A program made the translations under genes and the position numbers. Below, one piece after another: positions 44,293 through 52,653 of a DNA stretch of 64,000 bases. The stretch is from Sphingomonas sp. ERG5 (GTDB lineage: Bacteria; Pseudomonadota; Alphaproteobacteria; Sphingomonadales; Sphingomonadaceae), in assembly GCF_000803065.1 (NCBI RefSeq), contig NZ_JSXI01000018.1:62001-126000 (forward strand), in the 5' to 3' direction. Each line of letters starts with the position of its first letter. Within the stretch, counting starts at the first letter, position 1. Below the pieces are notes generated by a model that saw nothing but the letters and a program-made list of their open reading frames with translations, did no database searches and was not told where the DNA came from.

Positions 44293-44951
44293 GGTTCGAC
44301 GCCATCATTTTCGACTTCGACGGCGTGCTGATCGAGAGCGAACTGGTCGGCAACCGCCAAATCGCCCGCTATCTGACCGGTATCGGCCATCCCACCACCA
44401 CCGAAGAATCGATGGCCAATTTCATGGGCCTGTCGGGTGGCGATTTCATTGCGGCGGTCGAACGCTGGATCGGTCGTGTCCTGCCCGACGATTTCCATGC
44501 CGAGCGCAAGGCCGAAGATGAGCGCGTGATGGTCGAAGGCATCGATGCGGTCGCCGGCGCGATCGGCTTTGTTCAAAGCCTGTCCCCCGACTTGCCGATC
44601 GCCATCGCTTCGTCGAGTTCGTGCCGCTGGATCAGGCGTCATCTCGACCATATCGGACTGCGCCACCGCTTCGAGCCGATGATTTTCAGTGGCCGTGAAC
44701 ATGTCGCGCACGGCAAGCCGGCACCCGACCTCTATCTTTACGCGGCGCATGCGCTCGGCGTCGAAATCGCGCGCTGCGTGATCATCGAGGATTCGCCGGT
44801 CGGCGCCACCGGCGCGGTGGAGTCGGGCGCGCATGTCATTGGCTTTGTCGGTGGTAGTCACTGCGCGCCGGACCATGGCGACCGGCTCAGAGCGCTCGGC
44901 GTGCGCGACATCGCCGCGACCTTCGACGATGTGACGGACCTGCTCGCCTAA
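44289..44951 (+). CDS. HAD-superfamily hydrolase (beta-phosphoglucomutase/phosphatase-like)
   Basis: 220 residues. HAD motif I is IIFDFDGVLIESE with the nucleophile Asp, motif II is IAIASSSSCRWIRRHL, and motifs III and IV are HGKPAPDLYLYAA and CVIIEDSPVGATGAVESGA. The helical cap (about 15-85) resembles phosphoglycolate phosphatase and beta-phosphoglucomutase. Overlaps yggS by 4 nt and converges with ribA over 4 nt. Substrate unknown. Confidence 0.88.
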   Translation: MRFDAIIFDFDGVLIESELVGNRQIARYLTGIGHPTTTEESMANFMGLSGGDFIAAVERWIGRVLPDDFHAERKAEDERVMVEGIDAVAGAIGFVQSLSPDLPIAIASSSSCRWIRRHLDHIGLRHRFEPMIFSGREHVAHGKPAPDLYLYAAHALGVEIARCVIIEDSPVGATGAVESGAHVIGFVGGSHCAPDHGDRLRALGVRDIAATFDDVTDLLA

Positions 44952-46042
44952 AGCTGGTGCCCGGTGCGATCGCGCTTGGTCGCCAGATAATGTTCGTTGT
45001 GCGGGTTGGTCGGCAGGAAATGCGGCACCCGCTCGATCACGCTGATTCCCGCCGCTTCGAGCTGTGCGACCTTTTGCGGATTGTTGGTCAACAATCGTAC
45101 CGATCGCTGTCCAAGCAGCGCCAGCATTCGCGCCGCGACCGAAAAATCGCGTGCGTCGATCGCAAAGCCGAGCCGCGTATTGGCGTCGACCGTATCGAAA
45201 CCCTGATCCTGCAGGGCATAGGCGCGCAATTTGTTGATCAGGCCAATGCCGCGCCCTTCCTGGCGCAGATAGAGCAAGATGCCCCAGCCGCTCGCGGCAA
45301 TCGCCGCGATCGCCGCATCGAGTTGGGGACCGCAATCGCATTTGAGACTGCCAAGCACATCGCCGGTCAGGCATTCGCTGTGCAACCGGACCAGCGGCGG
45401 CTGACCATTGGGTGTGCCGATCAGCAGCGCGATATGCTCGCCCGGCGACTCGGGCGTGCGGAACGCGACGATCTCGGCATGCTCCGCTCCCGCTACCGGC
45501 AGCTTCGCCCGCGCCGCGATGGTCAGCCTTATGGCATCCTCATGCGCATCGATATCGGCGACGGAGGTCGCTGGCGCGATGTTCTGGTCAACCTGATCGC
45601 CGGGAATGACGAAGAAGGCGGGCAGCATGCCGCTGATCCGGGCTAGTCGCAGCGCTGCCGTGCCAGCCGCTTGCGCGCTGAGCGGAATCGCGCGGAACGG
45701 GCCCTTCATCGGCGTCTTGAGGTCGAATTGCGGATCGGCCAATGCGGTCGCGGTGGCGAAATCGAGCCAGGACGCGCGCTCCACCAGTACCGGTGCATCG
45801 GGCACTGCCGCGTCGACCTGATTGGCGAGCTTCAGCGTCGCGGCGCGCCCAGCGGACAGCAGGATCGGGGCGATTCCGTCGCGATCGAACGCCGCCAGCC
45901 GCACCGGATCGGCGGTCTCGACCGGCAGCAGCGCCAGTGTCCCGTCGCTCCCGGCAATGGCGATCGGCCATCCGCGCCGCAAAGCGTCGATTGCACGGGC
46001 GGCGGCGGCTGCATCGCCCGTCTCTTGCCTTACCCCCGTCAT
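44948..46042 (-). CDS. ribA: GTP cyclohydrolase II with N-terminal extension
   Basis: 364 residues from ATG 46042. The C-terminal half is RibA: zinc ligands in HSECLTGDVLGSLKCDC (C224, C235, C237) and the catalytic YLRQEGRGIGLINKL. The first about 165 residues are a separate domain with no DHBP synthase active-site motif visible; it resembles the long-form RibA of Alphaproteobacteria. First step of riboflavin synthesis from GTP. Starts in the xth stop (ATGA overlap). No other rib gene in the window. Confidence 0.92.
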   Translation of the reverse strand: MTGVRQETGDAAAAARAIDALRRGWPIAIAGSDGTLALLPVETADPVRLAAFDRDGIAPILLSAGRAATLKLANQVDAAVPDAPVLVERASWLDFATATALADPQFDLKTPMKGPFRAIPLSAQAAGTAALRLARISGMLPAFFVIPGDQVDQNIAPATSVADIDAHEDAIRLTIAARAKLPVAGAEHAEIVAFRTPESPGEHIALLIGTPNGQPPLVRLHSECLTGDVLGSLKCDCGPQLDAAIAAIAASGWGILLYLRQEGRGIGLINKLRAYALQDQGFDTVDANTRLGFAIDARDFSVAARMLALLGQRSVRLLTNNPQKVAQLEAAGISVIERVPHFLPTNPHNEHYLATKRDRTGHQL

Positions 46043-46833
46043 AGAGCGAACTCGGTCATGATCGGCACATGGTCCGACGGTTTCAGCCAACTGCGGCAAT
46101 CCTCGAATACCGTATGGCTGATGGCGGTCTTCGCGACATCGGTGGTCGCCCACATATGGTCAAGCCGCCGCCCGCGGTCCGATGCCAGCCAATCCTTGGC
46201 GCGATAGCTCCACCAGGTGAACAATCGCGCTGGATTGGGATGGAAATGCCGCCCGAGATCGACCCAGTCATTCGAAGCCTTTAATCCGTCGAGTGCCGCG
46301 ACCTCGATCGGCGTATGGCTGACAACGTCGAGCAGTTGCTTGTGGCTCCATACATCGCATTCCAGCGGCGCAATGTTGAAATCGCCGACCAGCAGGGTGG
46401 GCACGCGCAATTCCTCCGACCAGCGCGTCATGCGCTCGACGAAATCGAGCTTCTGACCGAATTTCGGGTTCACCTCGCGGTCGGGCACGTCGCCACCGGC
46501 GGGCACATAGACATTCTCGACCCGCAACCCGTTGGGCAAGCGGACCCCGATATGGCGCGCTTCCTTGTTCGCCTGCCAGTCGAAGCGATCATCCTCGACC
46601 AGTGGCACGCGACTGATGATCGCGACACCGTGATGCATCTTCTGCCCGTGAAGGAAGATATGGTTGTAGCCGAGCGCACGGAACGGCGCGGCGGGGAAAT
46701 CTCCATCGATCACCTTGGTTTCCTGCAGGCACAGGATATCGGGCGTGGCTTCGCGCAGGAACTGTTCGACGATCTCGATGCGGAAACGCACCGAGTTGAT
46801 GTTCCAGGAAACGATCTTGAGCGTGTCCGTCAT
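46039..46833 (-). CDS. xth: Exodeoxyribonuclease III
   Basis: 264 residues, endonuclease/exonuclease/phosphatase fold. Motifs include VSWNINSVRFRIEIVEQFL, CLQETKVIDGDFP with the metal Glu, LLVGDFNIAP, and the late catalytic SDHVPIMTEF. It cuts at abasic sites and acts as a 3'-5' exonuclease in base excision repair. A TACATC -10 with a 6-nt spacer to the ATG suggests a leaderless start. Overlaps ribA by 4 nt. Confidence 0.94.
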   Translation of the reverse strand: MTDTLKIVSWNINSVRFRIEIVEQFLREATPDILCLQETKVIDGDFPAAPFRALGYNHIFLHGQKMHHGVAIISRVPLVEDDRFDWQANKEARHIGVRLPNGLRVENVYVPAGGDVPDREVNPKFGQKLDFVERMTRWSEELRVPTLLVGDFNIAPLECDVWSHKQLLDVVSHTPIEVAALDGLKASNDWVDLGRHFHPNPARLFTWWSYRAKDWLASDRGRRLDHMWATTDVAKTAISHTVFEDCRSWLKPSDHVPIMTEFAL

Positions 46834-46917
46834 CCCGGCGATGTAGCCATGCCGTCATCATAGCGCCAGTCCGCTGCGCCGAAACGGGAAAGGTGCTGGA
46901 CCAGGCATTGTCCCGGA

Positions 46918-47044
46918 TAAGGAAAGGCCCCCGCTCCGGGGGCATGGAGCGAGGGCCGACCTAGCGTTCGTCACGCAGGCAGGATGGGGACCTTATTCGA
47001 GCAACAGGGGGAAAATCCCGAACTGCCCCACATCCGCGAGGGTC
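46918..47044 (-). ncRNA. Structured RNA candidate between lolA and xth
   Basis: The 251-nt gap after lolA holds, on the minus strand, a promoter-like TTGGCG-N15-TAATAC. A long imperfect hairpin follows: GGATGTGGGG pairs with CCCCATCC with one bulge, capped by GGGA/TCCC, with outer arms GACC/GGTC. A 12-bp terminator stem and TTTCCTT close it. A 20-codon frame (MWGSSGFSPCCSNK...) lies within but has no ribosome-binding site. It may be an independent small RNA or a structured lolA 3' UTR. No known family was recognised. Confidence 0.45.
46919..46957 (-). terminator. Rho-independent terminator in the lolA-xth gap
   Basis: On the minus strand GGCCCTCGCTCC pairs with GGAGCGGGGGCC (12 bp, one G-U pair) around an 8-nt loop, followed by TTTCCTT. 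A competing hairpin GCCCCCG/CGGGGGC shares bases with it, so two folds exclude each other. On the plus strand there is no T-run, so it acts for lolA or for the RNA candidate. Confidence 0.75.
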
Positions 47045-47084
47045 GTATTACTGAAGCAAACCTGTCGCCAATATGAATGAAACC

Positions 47085-47705
47085 CTATCGCGGCCCGGAA
47101 ATTCGCCGTGGATCGTTCCAGCGGAACGCTCCGTCGCTGATTGTCGCGTTGAAGCGCTGATTCGTCAGCCGGATAGTGGTGCGATTATTCTGGCTGTCGA
47201 GCGCGACCCAGCCTTGCAGCATCAGTTCGCCCGGCGCGGACTCGTTGCGTACAAAGACCAGGGTGATGCGGCCATATTCCGGATGCTTGGGGTCGTTCGC
47301 CTCGACCGAGATGATTCGCGGGTCATTGCCCGGGACCACCTTGGCGAAGCGCGTCATGTCGCGCTCGGGGTTGAGCAGGATCGACAGCGGCGAATTGCCG
47401 ATCGGCCAGCGCTGCACTTGCTTCACCGAATAATCAATGAAGGTCAGCGCCTTGCCGTCGCCGACGATCAGGATCGGCACGCCCTTTTCATATTGGAAGC
47501 GGATTTTGCCCGGCTTCTTCAGGGTCAGTTCTCCGGTCACCACCTTGCCGACCCGGTCAGTCTGGGTGAAGGTCGCGGTCATGCTCTGCACCGTTTGCAG
47601 ATGCGTCTGGACCAGGCCAAGATCGCCGGGGGCATGGGCAGGTGTCGGCGCCGCAGCGACGAGAACGGGGACCGCGGCCAGCGCGGATAACAGACGGAAA
47701 TTCAC
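47085..47705 (-). CDS. lolA: Outer-membrane lipoprotein carrier protein LolA
   Basis: 206 residues from GTG 47705 (VNFRLLSALAAVPVLVAAAPTPAHA), with GGGAG 6 nt upstream. Signal peptide, then the unclosed beta-barrel: HLQTVQSMTATFTQTDRVGKVVTGELTLKKPGKIRFQY, DGKALTFIDYSVKQVQRWP. It carries lipoproteins across the periplasm from LolCDE to the outer membrane. Lies 67 nt after ftsK on the same strand, probably cotranscribed. Confidence 0.9.
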   Translation of the reverse strand: MNFRLLSALAAVPVLVAAAPTPAHAPGDLGLVQTHLQTVQSMTATFTQTDRVGKVVTGELTLKKPGKIRFQYEKGVPILIVGDGKALTFIDYSVKQVQRWPIGNSPLSILLNPERDMTRFAKVVPGNDPRIISVEANDPKHPEYGRITLVFVRNESAPGELMLQGWVALDSQNNRTTIRLTNQRFNATISDGAFRWNDPRRISGPR

Positions 47706-47772
47706 GAAACTCTCCCGATACAGGCCGTATGCGCTATGGCCTCGGCCTTGAACCCGTTGTGAACCGCTGGCG

Positions 47773-50076
47773 CTACAACGGGTTCCCGTCGCGGTCGCGC
47801 AACACATCGCGGCGGCCGACATGATCGGGGCGCGAGACGATCCCGTCCTTCTCCATCCGCTCGATCAATCGGGCGGCGGAATTATAGCCGATGCGCAATT
47901 GCCGCTGCAGCCAGGAGGTTGATGCCTTCTGGCTCTCGACCACCAGCTGGATCGCCGAGCGATATTGCTGGTCTTCGGCCGAATCCTCGCCGGTCGGGGC
48001 ACCGTCGAGGACGAAGCCGTCCTCGGGTTCCTCGGTGACCGACTGAATATAGTCGGGCCGGCCCTGGGCCCGCCAGTGATCGGCGACCGCGCGGACCTCG
48101 TCGTCGGACACGAACGGCCCATGCACGCGCACGACACCCTTGCCGCCGGGCATATAGAGCATATCCCCCTTGCCGAGCAGTTGTTCGGCGCCCTGTTCGC
48201 CTAGAATGGTTCGCGAATCGATCTTGGAGGTGACGTGGAAGCTGATTCGCGTCGGGAGATTCGCCTTGATCACGCCGGTGATGACATCGACCGAAGGGCG
48301 CTGCGTCGCCATGATCAAATGAATGCCCGCTGCGCGCGCCTTTTGCGCGAGGCGCTGGATCAGGAATTCGACTTCCTTGCCCGCAGTCATCATCAGGTCG
48401 GCAAGCTCGTCAACGATCACCACGATTTGCGGCAGTGGCTGGAAGTCGAGTGTTTCCTCCTCATAGACCGGCTGGCGCGTGTCGGGGTCGTAGCCGGTCT
48501 GCACGCGGCGGCCGAGCGGCTGGCCCTTGGCGCGGGCGGCGCGGACCTTCTCGTTGAAGCTGGCGAGACTGCGCACGCCGACCGACGACATCTGCCGGTA
48601 GCGGTCCTCCATCTGCTCGACTGCCCATTTCAGCGCGCGCACCGCCTTGGCGGGGTCTGTGACGACCGGGGCGAGGAGATGCGGGATATCCTCATACATG
48701 CTCAGTTCGAGCATCTTCGGATCGATCATGATCATCCGGCACTGGTCAGGTCGCAGCCGGTACAGCAGCGACAGGATCATGCAATTGAGCCCGACCGATT
48801 TGCCCGATCCGGTGGTGCCGGCAACAAGCAGATGCGGCATCGGCGCGAGATCGGCAATCACTGGATCGCCGGCGATATTCTTGCCCAGCACGAGTGGCAG
48901 CGAGGCGGACTGATCCTCGAAGGTCTGCGACCCGATCAACTCGTGCAACCCGACCGTTTCGCGTCGCGCATTGGGCAATTCGATGCCGATCACGGTACGG
49001 CCTGGAATCGTCGCGACGCGCGCGGAGATCGCCGACATGTTGCGCGCGATATCGTCGGCGAGTTGGATTACGCGGCTTGCCTTGATCCCCGATGCCGGTT
49101 CCAGCTCGTACATCGTCACCACCGGCCCCGGCCGGATATTGATGATCGATCCCTTGACGTGGAAATCGTCGAGCACCGATTCGAGCAGCCGGGCATTGCG
49201 TTCCAGCGCTGCCTTATCGATCGGCCCGCCCGGTGCGGGCGGTGCCGGCTTGAGCAAGTCCAGCGGCGGCAGTTGCGAATTGTCGCCCAGGTCGAACGAG
49301 GCCTGCTTGGTCTTGGGCTTGGCGACCGAGGGGGCGAGTGACCGTTCGGCGATCACCGGGCCAGGGCGCGAATCAGGCTTGGCGACCGGGCGCGGTTCCG
49401 GCCTCTTTGTCGTGATGCGCGGCGATTCGGGCGGCAGGACTTGCTGGTCGGGAATGCTCAGATCGGCCTTGAACGGCAGCAATTGCTGCCAGTCGCGTTC
49501 GGCAAGGCTGATCTGCAGTGCGCGGACGTAGATTACTGCGCCCGCCACGCCGGCCAGCAGGCCGGCCGCGCGCCCTGTCCACAGGATCGCGACCGGGTCG
49601 CCGATGAAATCGATGCCCCAGCGCAGCAGGTCGGCAAGCGACAGGCCGATCAGCCCACCCCAGCCGGCGGGGAATGCCCGCACCGCCGATACCCACACGA
49701 AGGACAAGGCTGTGCCGATCAGCGCCACGCCGATCACTGCGCTGATCAGCATGCGGCGCCAGCGTCCCGCTGAAACGCCGCGCCACAGGCGTGTCGCGAG
49801 GATCGGTGCAACCGGCAGCAGCAATATGGTGGGCAGTGGCCCGAACAAAGTGAAGGCGAGATCGGCGAACCAGGCGCCCGGCGGTCCGAGCCAATTCTGT
49901 GCCGGGCCGCCCGACGCGGTGTTGAGCGACGGATCGCCCGAATGATAGCTGGCCAACGCGATGATCATCAAAATGGTCAGGGTAAACAAGAAGATTGCGC
50001 CGAGCAGCGCGCTGCTGCGCACCGCTCCCGCCTTCATCGTTTCGCGCCAAAGCGGTGGCTGCGCCCGGCTCGCCAT
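47773..50076 (-). CDS. ftsK: DNA translocase FtsK
   Basis: 767 residues from ATG 50076 (MASRAQPPLWRE). Four or five membrane helices in the first 200 residues, a Pro-rich linker (about 215-300), then the motor: Walker A LLVAGTTGSGKSVGLNCMIL, Walker B PQIVVIVDELADLMMTAG. The C-terminal gamma winged helix (QRQLRIGYNSAARLIERMEKDGIVS) reads KOPS-type sequences. It acts at the septum in dimer resolution. Divergent from the ubiquinone hydroxylase. Confidence 0.95.
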   Translation of the reverse strand: MASRAQPPLWRETMKAGAVRSSALLGAIFLFTLTILMIIALASYHSGDPSLNTASGGPAQNWLGPPGAWFADLAFTLFGPLPTILLLPVAPILATRLWRGVSAGRWRRMLISAVIGVALIGTALSFVWVSAVRAFPAGWGGLIGLSLADLLRWGIDFIGDPVAILWTGRAAGLLAGVAGAVIYVRALQISLAERDWQQLLPFKADLSIPDQQVLPPESPRITTKRPEPRPVAKPDSRPGPVIAERSLAPSVAKPKTKQASFDLGDNSQLPPLDLLKPAPPAPGGPIDKAALERNARLLESVLDDFHVKGSIINIRPGPVVTMYELEPASGIKASRVIQLADDIARNMSAISARVATIPGRTVIGIELPNARRETVGLHELIGSQTFEDQSASLPLVLGKNIAGDPVIADLAPMPHLLVAGTTGSGKSVGLNCMILSLLYRLRPDQCRMIMIDPKMLELSMYEDIPHLLAPVVTDPAKAVRALKWAVEQMEDRYRQMSSVGVRSLASFNEKVRAARAKGQPLGRRVQTGYDPDTRQPVYEEETLDFQPLPQIVVIVDELADLMMTAGKEVEFLIQRLAQKARAAGIHLIMATQRPSVDVITGVIKANLPTRISFHVTSKIDSRTILGEQGAEQLLGKGDMLYMPGGKGVVRVHGPFVSDDEVRAVADHWRAQGRPDYIQSVTEEPEDGFVLDGAPTGEDSAEDQQYRSAIQLVVESQKASTSWLQRQLRIGYNSAARLIERMEKDGIVSRPDHVGRRDVLRDRDGNPL

Positions 50077-50190
50077 GTGTCGTCCTCGTCTGTCCGCTAT
50101 CTGTTCTGCAATGATCGCGCTTGTCGACTCCCCCGTCAAGCGAATGGCGTCAAGCGGATGACGTCACGGTCCGGGAAGCCCCGGAGCGCA

Positions 50191-50219
50191 TTGGCAGCGG
50201 CTCGGCCGGGCGTTACAGC
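50191..50219 (+). promoter_or_regulatory. Probable promoter of the ubiH-family gene (leaderless)
   Basis: TTGGCA (50191-50196), 17-nt spacer, TACAGC (50214-50219). The predicted start site 7 nt on is the A of the ATG at 50226, and there is no Shine-Dalgarno sequence. The geometry is the same as at mnmG. It lies in the 149-nt gap to the divergent ftsK. Confidence 0.5.
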
Positions 50220-50225
50220 TGGGCA

Positions 50226-51443
50226 ATGGAAAAGGCCGATGTGATAATCCTGGGCGGTGGGCTGGTCGGCAGCGCACTTGCGGTGGCGCTCGATACCCAC
50301 GGGCTGACGTCGATCGTCGTCGATATCGCCGACTCGGAGGTGATCCTTGCCGCCGGGTTCGACGGCCGCGCCTCGGCAATCGCCAGCGCACCCTATCGCA
50401 TGCTCAGCGCGATCGGCGTGGTTGACCGGCTAACCGGGCAGGGCTGTCCGATCCAGGGCATCCGCGTCAGCGACGGGCTGGAACCCGGCGCGCTCGACTT
50501 CGAACCCGATGCCGATGACGGCGCGCTCGGTCATATGTTCGAGAACCGGTTGTTGCGCGGCGCGCTCTTTGCAGCGGCCAGCGCGGCGCGCGGCGTCGAC
50601 CTGCGCATGAAGACCCACGCCGTGGCGGTGGACCGTGGCCCGCATGGTGTCACCGCGACGCTCGATTCGGGCGCGATCATCTCTGCGCCGCTGCTCATCG
50701 CTGCCGAGGGACGTAATTCGCCGACTCGCGATGCTGCCGGCATTCGCGTCGCGCGCTGGACCTATGATCACGCCGCGATCGTCACGTCGCTCCATCACGA
50801 GCATAGCCACGAGAATGTCGCGTTCGAGATCTTCTATCCGCAGGGGCCGTTCGCGATCCTGCCACTCAACGACGATACTCAGGGCCATCGCTCGGCAATC
50901 GTCTGGTCGGTCAAGCGCCACGAAGCACCCGGCATGATGAAGCTGTCCGACCGTGGCTTCCTGGCGGAGGCGGAAAAGAAGATGGGCGGCTTTCTCGGCA
51001 CGCTTGGGCCGCTTGGCGGGCGCTCGAGCTATCCGCTCGGCTTTCACCATGCAGCGCAGATCGTGTCGAACCGGCTCGCTCTGGTCGGCGACGCGGCGCA
51101 TGGCATCCATCCGATCGCGGGCCAGGGCGTCAATGTCGGCTTCCGCGATGTCGCGACCCTGGTCGAGGTACTGGTCGAGGGGAAAAGGATCGGCCTCGAT
51201 CTGGGTGACCCGGCCCTGCTCGCGCGCTACCAGCGCTGGCGCAGCCTCGACACGCTGATGGTGTCGATCGCCACCGATGGCCTGACGCGACTGTTCGGCA
51301 TTCCCGGTAAAACCGCCAATGCCGCGCGACGCTTCGGCCTGTCGGCGGTGCAGAAACTGCCACCACTCAAGGATCGCTTCATGGCCGAGGCGCGCGGCGA
51401 GAGCGGTGAAGTGCCGAAACTGTTGCAGGGGCTGTTGGTCTGA
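50226..51443 (+). CDS. UbiH/UbiF/COQ6-family FAD-dependent hydroxylase
   Basis: 405 residues from ATG 50226. FAD-binding motif VIILGGGLVGSALAVALDTHG, the DG-type motif in LLIAAEGRNSPTRDAAGI, and the second FAD motif LALVGDAAHGIHPIAGQGVNVGFRD are intact. The family hydroxylates the ubiquinone ring; which position cannot be told by eye. Cytoplasmic membrane associated. Its stop overlaps the next gene by one base. Confidence 0.9.
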   Translation: MEKADVIILGGGLVGSALAVALDTHGLTSIVVDIADSEVILAAGFDGRASAIASAPYRMLSAIGVVDRLTGQGCPIQGIRVSDGLEPGALDFEPDADDGALGHMFENRLLRGALFAAASAARGVDLRMKTHAVAVDRGPHGVTATLDSGAIISAPLLIAAEGRNSPTRDAAGIRVARWTYDHAAIVTSLHHEHSHENVAFEIFYPQGPFAILPLNDDTQGHRSAIVWSVKRHEAPGMMKLSDRGFLAEAEKKMGGFLGTLGPLGGRSSYPLGFHHAAQIVSNRLALVGDAAHGIHPIAGQGVNVGFRDVATLVEVLVEGKRIGLDLGDPALLARYQRWRSLDTLMVSIATDGLTRLFGIPGKTANAARRFGLSAVQKLPPLKDRFMAEARGESGEVPKLLQGLLV

Positions 51444-51961
51444 TGAGCATATTCTTCTTGGCCGCCGCTCTTCTGTTGGATCAGCCAGTGCCGAACAGCA
51501 ACCCGCTGGAGCCGGCGGCATCGGGCATGCTGCAATGCCATCAGCCCGACACCGTCAAGCGGACCTGCAGATCATTGGCCGCTTATCGCAAACAGGCGGA
51601 TGGGAGTTTTGACAACACCGCAACCGTGATGCTCTCGCCTTCGCCACTTCTTGTTATGGAGACGGCTACATCCGTCCGCGTCGTATCGGGCGCGGTATGT
51701 GGTTCGATCCGGAAGCAGGACATCGAGGTCGCTGTCATTTCAGTCGGCGGCAATAAGTTGAGCGAAGATCTGGCTGTACCGATCCGTGCGCAGATCGCAG
51801 TGGCCATGTCCGGGTTGATCGATCGTTCAATCTGTACGACCTATGTCTCCGATGGGGCGACGCTCACAGCGAAGGTCATGATTGGCGGAGTCGCCTCTCC
51901 GGCGATGGATCAGAAACTCATCTGGGTGGCACCGACCGATGGCTACAAGGTTGCGGCCTGA
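51443..51961 (+). CDS. Hypothetical protein, possibly exported
   Basis: 172 residues starting in the stop of the hydroxylase gene (TGATG). The N-terminus MSIFFLAAALLLDQPVPNS is a short hydrophobic stretch that may be a signal peptide without a charged n-region. Four cysteines (MLQCHQ, KRTCRSL, AVCGSI, SICTTY) could pair in the periplasm. No family recognised. Placed directly after a ubiquinone hydroxylase gene, probably by cotranscription, but no functional link is visible. Confidence 0.65.
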   Translation: MSIFFLAAALLLDQPVPNSNPLEPAASGMLQCHQPDTVKRTCRSLAAYRKQADGSFDNTATVMLSPSPLLVMETATSVRVVSGAVCGSIRKQDIEVAVISVGGNKLSEDLAVPIRAQIAVAMSGLIDRSICTTYVSDGATLTAKVMIGGVASPAMDQKLIWVAPTDGYKVAA

Positions 51962-52002
51962 GGTCGGTTTGAGGCGGCAGATCAAGCTGGTGCGCTAGCC
52001 TC

Positions 52003-52653
52003 TCACTGGAGTGTCACCGAATCCTCGCCGTCGTGCCGGCCGAAGAACTGCATCAGCTGGATGATCAGTTCAGCGCGGTCCTCGATGCCGCTGGCCTCAA
52101 GCAAGGCCTGTTTCGCTGCGACATCGAACGGCGCGATCTGGGCGATGCCGTTAACCAGCGCTTCGTCGTCGAGCCGCGTGACCGCTTCCCAGTCGACCGC
52201 ATAGCCCTGTGAATCGGCGAAGCGGCGCGATTCCATCTCCAGCGATGAGCGGCGCGAGAGCGACAGGATCTCGGCTTCGGCCGACACCGGCAGCAATTCC
52301 GCCTCGACCTGGCGGAAGGCGGTGGTGACGTCGAGTTCGCGGATGACGCGGAACAACGACAGCCCTTCGAGCACGATATTGTATCGCCCGTCCTCGATCG
52401 CTTCGAACTCGCCGATCTTGCCGACACAGCCGATATCGAACAGCGCGGGCGGCTCGCCTCGTGTGTCCATATTGGAGCCCATATGAGGACGGGGCTGGAT
52501 CATGCCGATGCGCCGGTCGCGCGCCATCGAATCGGAGATCATTGCGCGGTAGCGCGGCTCGAAGATGTGCAGCGGCAAATGCATTCCCGGAAACAGTAGT
52601 GCCCCCGCCAGTGGAAAGACGGAAAGACGCGTGTTTCGGGGCGTATCGCTCAT
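52003..52653 (-). CDS. LON substrate-binding domain protein
   Basis: 216 residues. LSVFPLAGALLFPGMHLPLHIFEPRYRAMI is the start of the LON N-terminal (PUA-like) domain; no AAA or protease domain follows, so it is a stand-alone member as in many Alphaproteobacteria. Possibly binds unfolded protein. Overlaps the thioredoxin-TPR gene by 4 nt (ATGA), which suggests a shared role in protein quality control. Confidence 0.88.
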   Translation of the reverse strand: MSDTPRNTRLSVFPLAGALLFPGMHLPLHIFEPRYRAMISDSMARDRRIGMIQPRPHMGSNMDTRGEPPALFDIGCVGKIGEFEAIEDGRYNIVLEGLSLFRVIRELDVTTAFRQVEAELLPVSAEAEILSLSRRSSLEMESRRFADSQGYAVDWEAVTRLDDEALVNGIAQIAPFDVAAKQALLEASGIEDRAELIIQLMQFFGRHDGEDSVTLQ

